From JANXXV01 sp038230275 (GTDB lineage Bacteria; Acidobacteriota; Terriglobia; Bryobacterales; Bryobacteraceae): a stretch of DNA of 19,792 nt. Below the pieces are notes generated by a model that was not told the origin of the DNA, did no database searches, and saw nothing but the letters and a program-made list of their open reading frames with translations. Position 1 is the stretch's first letter, and each line of letters starts with the position of its first letter. Below are positions 14,189 through 19,792 of the stretch, piece by piece. The position numbers were made by a program, and so were the translations under genes. The DNA lies in NCBI GenBank assembly GCA_038230275.1, contig JBBRNO010000128.1:1-19792 (forward strand), in the 5' to 3' direction.

Positions 14189-14398
14189 TTACAACGGAGC
14201 AAGCTCACCCAGATGTCCCAAAGTCCGTAGCCCCTCCCGCACCGCTCTCCGGGCGTCATCAAAAGGCCGCAGCGCCTTGAAAATAGCGGTCCGGATCTGA
14301 TTCCACTCTCCGTCGGAAGGCTCCCCGTCAGACAACGCGGCCCCAACCAACTTCAAAACCGACCGAACCTCACGCAAAAGCAAAAAATGAGTATCCAT
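14189..14398 (-). CDS. Small hypothetical protein, function unknown
   Basis: This 69-residue frame from the ATG at 14398 (MDTHFLLLREVRSVLKLVG...) has balanced amino-acid use and a predicted mostly helical fold (ALSDGEPSDGEWNQIRTAIF, RPFDDARRAVREGLRTLGHL). That is more protein-like than chance frames in this DNA. A TTG six bases earlier is less likely. The Shine-Dalgarno is weak, no relatives come to mind, and it stands alone between two repeat-bearing gaps, so it may be a decayed or lineage-specific gene. It is called only tentatively. Confidence 0.4.
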   Translation of the reverse strand: MDTHFLLLREVRSVLKLVGAALSDGEPSDGEWNQIRTAIFKALRPFDDARRAVREGLRTLGHLGELAPL

Positions 14399-14756
14399 GC
14401 CCAAATGCTACAAAATCACCGCACCACCTCACCCTCCTATTTCCCGCAACACAAACAAACCAAGCCAAATAGAAATGCACGATTTCCGTGATCGCATTTC
14501 TCCGGTTCATCCCAACCAAATTCCTAATTTCCCCACCCCAAACAATCCGGCGCTATCAGAAAACCTCCAAAATCCGCGTTTATCGGCGTGCATCGGCGGC
14601 TAAAAAAAATCGGGCCAAAAGGAATCCCGAGGAACCGGAAAAACGCCAATCACAAAATAATGTAAGCTATCTTTCGCACGCCCACAACAACATAACCCAA
14701 AATTCCCAGCACCCCGGCACGGCCCCCACCTACGCTCAACGCAAGGAGCAACACAA
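14399..14756. other. Intergenic C/A-rich stretch with a 10-bp-period repeat
   Basis: The top strand is visibly rich in C and A and poor in G, unlike most of the window, and this continues into the next gene. No frame is convincing as a gene. It contains the repeat at 14572-14601 and, at the right end, AAGGAG (14743-14748), the ribosome binding site of the gene at 14757. Confidence 0.5.
14572..14601. repeat. Three 10-bp-period units in intergenic DNA
   Basis: ATCCGCGTTT, ATCGGCGTGC, ATCGGCGGCT follow one another, then an A-rich run (AAAAAAAA). The wording resembles ATCTGCG-type intergenic strings I remember from Planctomycetes, Cyanobacteria and Acidobacteria, but this cannot be verified here. 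Confidence 0.5.
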
Positions 14757-15413
14757 ATGTCCTCAAGACAGCTAAGAAAGCAAGCGCGCCAGAAAAGCGC
14801 CAAGGCAGCCGGGGCGAAGTCCCCAGCCGGCATCCAGAAATCTTCCCGAAATTCCCTAAAACACGGCCTAACCGGGAAAGCCATCGTCCTAACCAACGAA
14901 TCCCAACAACAATTCGACGAACTCCACCAAGCCTACGTCCAAGAATTCCAACCCGAAAGCACAGTAGAAATAGATCTGATCGACCAAATGGTAGCCTCCC
15001 AATGGCGCCTCCGCCGAATCTGGCGCATGCAAACCGCCGCCCTCGACCTCAAAATGGACCAACAGGAAGCGGAGATCGCCAAAACATTCAACCACATAGA
15101 CCAGACCACGCGAGTCACGCTAGCCTTCACCGCGCTAGCAAACGAAGAGAAAGCCCTGGACCTCCTCTTACGCTACGAAACCGCCTACACCCGAATGCAC
15201 CAGAGGGCCCTAAACAGCCTCTCCAAACACCGAAAAGAGAAATTACGAAACGACCCGGAACCGCCTCCCCCACACCAGAAAAGCCCGCGCACAATCGCTC
15301 CGCACCAGGAACCTGCCCCAGCCGAGCCCAGCGCAACGCCGTCCGCAAAGGTCCGTGATAGAGTACAAAATCGGGACACCGGACAAACGGTAGAGAGGAT
15401 GTCAGTAGATTGA
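14757..15413 (+). CDS. KHGLTG-motif protein of unknown function
   Basis: This 218-residue protein starts from an ATG with AAGGAG eight bases upstream. Its basic N-terminus (SSRQLRKQARQKSAKAAGAK) leads to SPAGIQKSSRNSLKHGLTGK. This short block recurs in multi-copy protein families of acidobacteria and planctomycetes as ...PEGKARSSQNALKHGL..., as far as I remember. A helical middle follows (FDELHQAYVQEFQPES, QMVASQWRLRRIWRMQTAAL), then a Pro-rich, probably disordered tail. A role in DNA binding or in a mobile element has been suggested by such features but is not shown. Codon use is C/A-rich and G-poor on the coding strand, unlike the neighbours, hinting at a separate origin. Its stop codon is directly followed by the ATG of the efflux adaptor, so the two may be co-transcribed although functionally unrelated. 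Confidence 0.7.
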   Translation: MSSRQLRKQARQKSAKAAGAKSPAGIQKSSRNSLKHGLTGKAIVLTNESQQQFDELHQAYVQEFQPESTVEIDLIDQMVASQWRLRRIWRMQTAALDLKMDQQEAEIAKTFNHIDQTTRVTLAFTALANEEKALDLLLRYETAYTRMHQRALNSLSKHRKEKLRNDPEPPPPHQKSPRTIAPHQEPAPAEPSATPSAKVRDRVQNRDTGQTVERMSVD

Positions 15414-16601
15414 ATGCGTAAGGCGATAGTAGCTCTTTTTCTTGCAATCATCATCACCGGTTGCACCGGACCATACTCCAACACGGAAGTCGTAGCCAAG
15501 TCCGGAACGCCACTGCCGGTCCGCGTGTTTCACAGCGCGCTCGAAACAATCCCGGAGGTAATCACCGCCAATGGAGAGTTGCTAGCCGAAGAGATGGCCA
15601 CCATCGGCGTCCGCGTTCCCGGCCGCACCGTGAAGCTTCACGTCGACCTGGGCAGCAAGGTGCAAGCCGGTCAGGTGTTAGCCGAAATCCAGCGCGACGA
15701 CTACGAATTCCGGGTCCGCCAGGCGGACGCCCTAGTGAATCAAACCAGAGCGCAGCTAGGCATCCTCGACCGTCCGAATGACGACGTAGTAGCCGAGAAC
15801 ACGGCGATCGTCAGACAGGCCGAAGCCGCTCTGCAAGAGGCGCGGCTCGTTTTCGATACCAGTGCGCAACTCAACAAAGAGGGCGTGCTCTCGCGCTTTG
15901 AATTCGATAAGGCCCGGGTCCGGCGGGAAGCCGCCGAAGCCACCAGCCAATCCGCCATCGCGCAGGTGATGCAGTTGCGCGCGCTGCTCAGCCAGCGGCG
16001 TGCCGAACTCGCGCTAGCGCAGCAAAACCTGGACGACTGCCTCGTCCGTGCCCCCTTTTCCGGTTCGGTCACCAAGCGCCAGGCATCGCTAGGCGAGTAC
16101 CTCGCTGTGAATTCACCCATCGTCACCATCGTGCGCCAGAACCCCATCCGTCTCCGTCTCGAAATCCCGGAACGTGTCGCCGCCAGGGTCCGCATGGGCC
16201 AAGCCGTGGACGTTCATCTGCAGGGCGTGTCGGTGAACAGGACCGGTCGCGTGGTTCGTCTTAGCCCGGCCATTGAGGCACAGAGCCGCTCTTTGATCAT
16301 CGAGGCCGAAATCCCCAACGAAGACAGCTTTCTTCGCCCAGGCTCATTCGCCGAAGCCAGCATTACCGTCGATTCCGATGCGCAGGGTCTCGCCGTTCCC
16401 GCCGAATCGGTGCAAGTTTTCGCCGGAACGGAAAGGGTGTTTATTGTGAAAGGCAATTTGCTGGACGATCGCATTATCAAGACCGGCCGGCGCCTCTCCG
16501 GCGAGCGGCTCGAAGTGGTCTCCGGTCTGGAACCCGGGCTCACCGTGGTCCGAAAAGCGGAAGACCGCCTCACCAAAGGCCAGAAAGTACAGGTGCAGTA
16601 G
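15414..16601 (+). CDS. RND efflux periplasmic adaptor (membrane fusion protein), lipoprotein
   Basis: This 395-residue adaptor would bridge the inner-membrane pump and an outer-membrane channel. The N-terminus is a lipoprotein signal with lipobox I14-T-G-C17, so C17 is probably acylated. The biotinyl-lipoyl-like half is VRVPGRTVKLHVDLGSKVQAGQVL (here as VRVPGRTVKLHV and DLGSKVQAGQVL). A helical hairpin runs from about residue 100 to 190. The second half-motif is VRAPFSGSVTKRQASLGEYL. Then come beta-barrel and membrane-proximal domains (RLEIPERVAARVRMGQAVDV, RPGSFAEASITV). The order fits the AcrA/MexA/HlyD family. The ATG directly follows the previous stop; GAGAGG is 15 bases away, too far to be a good ribosome binding site, so translational coupling is likely. 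The pump gene follows after two bases. Confidence 0.92.
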   Translation: MRKAIVALFLAIIITGCTGPYSNTEVVAKSGTPLPVRVFHSALETIPEVITANGELLAEEMATIGVRVPGRTVKLHVDLGSKVQAGQVLAEIQRDDYEFRVRQADALVNQTRAQLGILDRPNDDVVAENTAIVRQAEAALQEARLVFDTSAQLNKEGVLSRFEFDKARVRREAAEATSQSAIAQVMQLRALLSQRRAELALAQQNLDDCLVRAPFSGSVTKRQASLGEYLAVNSPIVTIVRQNPIRLRLEIPERVAARVRMGQAVDVHLQGVSVNRTGRVVRLSPAIEAQSRSLIIEAEIPNEDSFLRPGSFAEASITVDSDAQGLAVPAESVQVFAGTERVFIVKGNLLDDRIIKTGRRLSGERLEVVSGLEPGLTVVRKAEDRLTKGQKVQVQ

Positions 16602-16603
16602 CC

Positions 16604-19600
16604 ATGCAGAAACTTGCCGAGGTTTGCGTCCGCCGTCCCGTATTCGCCGTCATGCTCATCCTGGCCATGGTGGTCATCGGCGCCGTCTCCTACACTCGCC
16701 TCGGCGTCGACCGCTTTCCCGACGTTGACCTCCCCATCATCAGCGTCCGAACCACACTGCTGGGGGCTTCTCCGGAAGAAATTGAAAGCACCGTAACCAA
16801 ACGAATTGAAGACGCGGTCGCTACCGTGGAAGGCATCGACGATATCCGCGCCACCTCCACCGAATCGCTTTCCATCGTCACCGTCACCTTCAACCTGAAC
16901 CGTAGCATTGACGTGGCCGCTCAGGATGTCCGCGATGCCGTCGCCGGCGTCATCACACTCCTGCCGCGTGACGCCAAGCCGCCCCTAATCAAGAAACTGG
17001 ACGCCGACGCCTCCCCAATCCTCACCCTGGTCCTCTCCGGCGACAAGACCCCGCGCGAATTGTATGAAGTAGCCGACCGCGGCGTGAAAGATTCCATCGA
17101 GTCCGTGGGCGGAGTCGGGCAAGTGGTAATCAACGGCGGACAGAAACGAGCTATCAACGTCTGGGTAGATGCCGATCGCCTCGCCGCCTACAAGATCCCC
17201 ATCCTGCAAGTTCGCAACGCACTGGCGCGGCAGAACTCAGACATTCCCGGCGGCCGCGTCGACCAAGGTCACCGCGAACTGGTTCTTCGTACGCTGGGCC
17301 GTTTCCCTGATCCGAATCAGTTCAACGATCTGGTTGTAGCCACCATCGGCAATACCCCCGTGCGCATTCGCGACGTTGGTTACGCCGAAGACGGACACAA
17401 GGAACAGCGCACATCCGCACGTTACGATGGCCGTCCCGCCGTTGCCATTGAGCTTCGCCGCCAAGCCGGCGCCAACAGCATCGAAGTCATCAACAATGTG
17501 AAGACCCGGCTCAACCGTGTGCGCCAGTTACTACCGCCGGGTATGACGCTCGACGTCGTGCAGGATCAATCCCGCTACATCGAAGCAGCCTTTCACGAAG
17601 TGCAGATGCATTTGATTCTAGGCGCGATCCTGGCGTCTCTGGTCGTGCTGCTGTTCATGCGAAACTGGCGCGCCACCGTCATCGCAGGCGTCGCCATTCC
17701 GGCGTCCGTCATCGCGACGTTCGGCGCAATGTACTGGCTGCACTTCACCCTCAACAACATCACCATGCTGGCTTTGGTGCTGATGGTCGGCGTCGTGATC
17801 GACGATGCCATCGTGGTTCTTGAGAACATCTTCCGCTTCATCGAAGAGAAGAAAATGGCGCCGATGCAAGCCGCTGTGCACGCCACCCGCGACATCGGCC
17901 TCGCCGTAATGGCCACCACGCTCAGCCTGATCGTCGTGTTTCTTCCAGTCTCGTTCATGTCCTCCATCTCAGGACGGTTTCTCTTTTCTTTCGGCGTCAC
18001 CGCGGCCGTAGCCATCCTGGTGTCGCTAATCGTCAGTTTCAGCCTCACGCCTATGATGAGTTCCAGACTGCTCCGGCTCAAAGATGTCGCGGACGATGCC
18101 GGCTCCAGGCGAGGCTTCTATCTTTGGATAGAGAACACATACATGCGCATGCTCGCCTGGGCGATGAACCATCGCGTAATTGTTTGCGCCTTTGCACTCG
18201 TTGTGGTCTTAAGCTCCATTCCCCTTTCAAAGATGGTGGGTCAGGAATACATCCCCATGAATGTGGACGAAGGGGAATTTGAGATGAGTGTTTCCGCGCC
18301 GGAAGGCACCAGCCTCGCCGCCATGGACGAGGTGCTCGATAGAATCTATGCCGATTTGAAAACCCTGCCGGGTGTCAGGCATGTCGTCGCGATCGCCGGC
18401 ACCGGTTATCTCCAGGCCGTCAACAATTCGCGGATTTACGTCCGGTTGGAAGACTTCGACGAACGCGTGTTCTCCATCACCCGCCTGGTTCGCAAGACTC
18501 TGCAGGGCAAGCCCGCCGACGCGTTCAAGGGCATCTATTCGCAGCGCGATGTAATGCAGACCATCCGCGAACATCTCCGCCGCTTTACCGATCTGCGCGT
18601 CCGCGTGGGCAATCTGCAAACACTGAATCAAGGCACCGCGCCCTATGACATCGATTTCGTAATCCGCGGCCCGGACCTCGTCATGCTGAACGATTTCAGC
18701 GAACGCGTGCGCCAGACCGCGATGCGCACTCCGGGGCTGGTGGACGTGGATACAACACTCCGTCTGAACAAACCGGAACTGCGCGTGACCATTGATCGCG
18801 ACCGCGCCGCGGATCTGGGCGCGGACGCCTCCGATATAGCGTCTTCGCTTCGCATGATGGTGGGCGGAGATGATGAAGTTTCCCGCTTTCGAGATGAAAC
18901 GGTCGCCGACGAGTACGACGTCGAAATCAGGTTGAAAGGCTCGGACCGCAACTCCCTCGATACCATCTCGAAGCTCTACGTTCCATCCACCAAGGCAGGG
19001 CTGGTGCGTTTGGACAATCTGGTCCAGTTGAAGGAAAGTATGTCCGCCTTCCGCATTGAAGGGCTCGATCGTCAACGGCAAGTGGGCATCCGTGCCAACG
19101 TCGCTCCTGGCTTTGCGCTAGGCGATCGCCTTCCCGAAATGTTCAAAGCAGCCGAAGCGCTCAACATGCCCGCTGCTTATTCCACCACCGTCGTTGGCCG
19201 CGGCCGTGAATTCAATCGCACCATGAAGGAATTCATTTTGGCATTCGCGCTGTCATTGGTGTTCATGTACATGATTCTCGCCTCGCAGTTTGAGAGCATG
19301 GTTCACCCGGTCACCATTTTGTTGAGCCTGCCGCTGGCCGTACCGTTCGGCTTCTTCTCGCTCTGGCTGTTTCATGACACGCTGAACATGTACTCCGCGC
19401 TGGGCATCCTGGTTCTGTTCGGCGTAGTGAAGAAGAATTCCATTCTGCAGGTGGACCATACCAACAGCCTCCGCCGCGAAGGGTTGCCCAGGCTCGAAGC
19501 CATCCTGCAAGCCAATCGCGACCGTCTGCGGCCCATTTTGATGACCACGCTGACGCTGGTTGCCGGAATGCTCCCACTGGCCCTTGGCGCAGGTCCCGGC

Positions 19601-19768
19601 GCGGAAGAACGCCGCTCCATCGCAATCGTCGTCATCGGCGGCCAAAGCCTCTCGCTGCTGCTCACGTTGATTGTCACGCCGGTCGCCTACTCCGTTTTCG
19701 ACGATCTCGGAGCGTTGGTCAGCCGCCGCCGCGTTTCAATCCCAAAGGCCAGTCCTGTCACCCAATGA
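16604..19768 (+). CDS. RND efflux pump, inner-membrane permease (AcrB/HAE1-like)
   Basis: At 1054 residues this has the full length of AcrB-type pumps, with two repeats of six transmembrane helices and two large periplasmic regions. The N-terminus (CVRRPVFAVMLILAMVVIGA, then LGVDRFPDVDLP) is the family signature. Proton-relay residues are present: D400-D401 in GVVIDDAIVVLENI (AcrB D407/D408) and K943-K944 in FGVVKKNSILQVDH (AcrB K940 region), so the pump should be active. Periplasmic sequence such as GQVVINGGQKRAINVWVDAD matches the docking/porter domains. The family exports hydrophobic and amphiphilic drugs, detergents or lipids; the substrate here is not readable. It starts two bases after the adaptor stop, and its own stop overlaps the next start as ATGA, so a three-gene tripartite operon is clear. 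Confidence 0.95.
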   Translation: MQKLAEVCVRRPVFAVMLILAMVVIGAVSYTRLGVDRFPDVDLPIISVRTTLLGASPEEIESTVTKRIEDAVATVEGIDDIRATSTESLSIVTVTFNLNRSIDVAAQDVRDAVAGVITLLPRDAKPPLIKKLDADASPILTLVLSGDKTPRELYEVADRGVKDSIESVGGVGQVVINGGQKRAINVWVDADRLAAYKIPILQVRNALARQNSDIPGGRVDQGHRELVLRTLGRFPDPNQFNDLVVATIGNTPVRIRDVGYAEDGHKEQRTSARYDGRPAVAIELRRQAGANSIEVINNVKTRLNRVRQLLPPGMTLDVVQDQSRYIEAAFHEVQMHLILGAILASLVVLLFMRNWRATVIAGVAIPASVIATFGAMYWLHFTLNNITMLALVLMVGVVIDDAIVVLENIFRFIEEKKMAPMQAAVHATRDIGLAVMATTLSLIVVFLPVSFMSSISGRFLFSFGVTAAVAILVSLIVSFSLTPMMSSRLLRLKDVADDAGSRRGFYLWIENTYMRMLAWAMNHRVIVCAFALVVVLSSIPLSKMVGQEYIPMNVDEGEFEMSVSAPEGTSLAAMDEVLDRIYADLKTLPGVRHVVAIAGTGYLQAVNNSRIYVRLEDFDERVFSITRLVRKTLQGKPADAFKGIYSQRDVMQTIREHLRRFTDLRVRVGNLQTLNQGTAPYDIDFVIRGPDLVMLNDFSERVRQTAMRTPGLVDVDTTLRLNKPELRVTIDRDRAADLGADASDIASSLRMMVGGDDEVSRFRDETVADEYDVEIRLKGSDRNSLDTISKLYVPSTKAGLVRLDNLVQLKESMSAFRIEGLDRQRQVGIRANVAPGFALGDRLPEMFKAAEALNMPAAYSTTVVGRGREFNRTMKEFILAFALSLVFMYMILASQFESMVHPVTILLSLPLAVPFGFFSLWLFHDTLNMYSALGILVLFGVVKKNSILQVDHTNSLRREGLPRLEAILQANRDRLRPILMTTLTLVAGMLPLALGAGPGAEERRSIAIVVIGGQSLSLLLTLIVTPVAYSVFDDLGALVSRRRVSIPKASPVTQ

Positions 19769-19792
19769 AGACACTGATCACCACACTGTTCC
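19765..19792 (+). CDS. Start of the next operon gene, probably the outer-membrane efflux protein (partial)
   Basis: ATG at 19765 overlaps the pump stop (ATGA) and gives MKTLITTLF up to the window edge, like the start of a signal peptide. By operon position a TolC-like outer-membrane channel is expected, but nine residues cannot prove it. Confidence 0.45.

Noticed and set aside
13840..15413. Possible insertion sequence around the KHGLTG gene
   Set aside because: No transposase motif, terminal inverted repeats or target duplication could be found by eye.
18227..19081. Minus-strand 284-codon frame inside the RND pump
   Set aside because: It is a shadow of a fully conserved pump gene.

Overview
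The window comes from a GC-rich, Gram-negative-type bacterium. The best guess is an Acidobacteriota member of the Bryobacter/Solibacter type. That is inferred from the gene mix: Tat-exported enolase-superfamily proteins, a PQQ dehydrogenase with its own dihaem cytochrome, a KHGLTG-type lineage-specific protein, a WxxGxW protein and an RND pump. There is no rRNA, tRNA or CRISPR array. No database search was possible, so the taxonomy is inference.

Layout. Position 1-156 (minus) is the start of a truncated-haemoglobin-like gene cut by the window edge. Position 461-1774 (plus) is a Tat-exported mandelate racemase/enolase-like protein with a low-complexity Gly/Pro/Ala insert. Position 1775-3811 is a decayed stretch. 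It holds a DUF3500-like fragment fused to another C-terminus, an intact SH3-like secreted protein, a tiny remnant of a second acyltransferase (E2) gene, a perfect palindrome, a small ribbon-helix-helix (RHH) protein and a frameshifted small gene. Position 3812-9261 (minus) is a compact five-gene operon, read from right to left: dihaem cytochrome c, PQQ dehydrogenase, E1-alpha, E1-beta, E2. Position 9401-12031 (plus) is a second Tat-exported enolase-like protein followed by an MFS transporter. Position 12118-12981 is a dienelactone-hydrolase-like protein. Position 13171-13839 is a secreted Tyr/Gly/Asn-rich repeat protein. Position 13840-14756 is mostly non-coding, with a strong hairpin and two short-period repeats. 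Position 14757-15413 is a compositionally odd KHGLTG-type gene that directly abuts a tripartite RND efflux operon: lipoprotein adaptor, inner-membrane pump, and the first codons of a third gene (probably the outer-membrane factor) at the right edge.

How they may work together. In the minus-strand operon, a periplasmic quinoprotein could oxidise an alcohol and pass electrons to the dihaem cytochrome. The cytoplasmic acetoin/pyruvate-dehydrogenase-type E1-E2 would then convert the resulting carbonyl compound to an acyl-CoA. The quinoprotein has the Asp-x-Asp pattern associated with lanthanide-dependent enzymes. The second enolase-like gene and the MFS transporter look like a sugar-acid processing and uptake pair. 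The most interesting points are the quinoprotein/E1-E2 operon, the exported enolase-fold proteins with His at an expected Asp metal-ligand position, and the graveyard of gene fragments at 1.8-3.8 kb.
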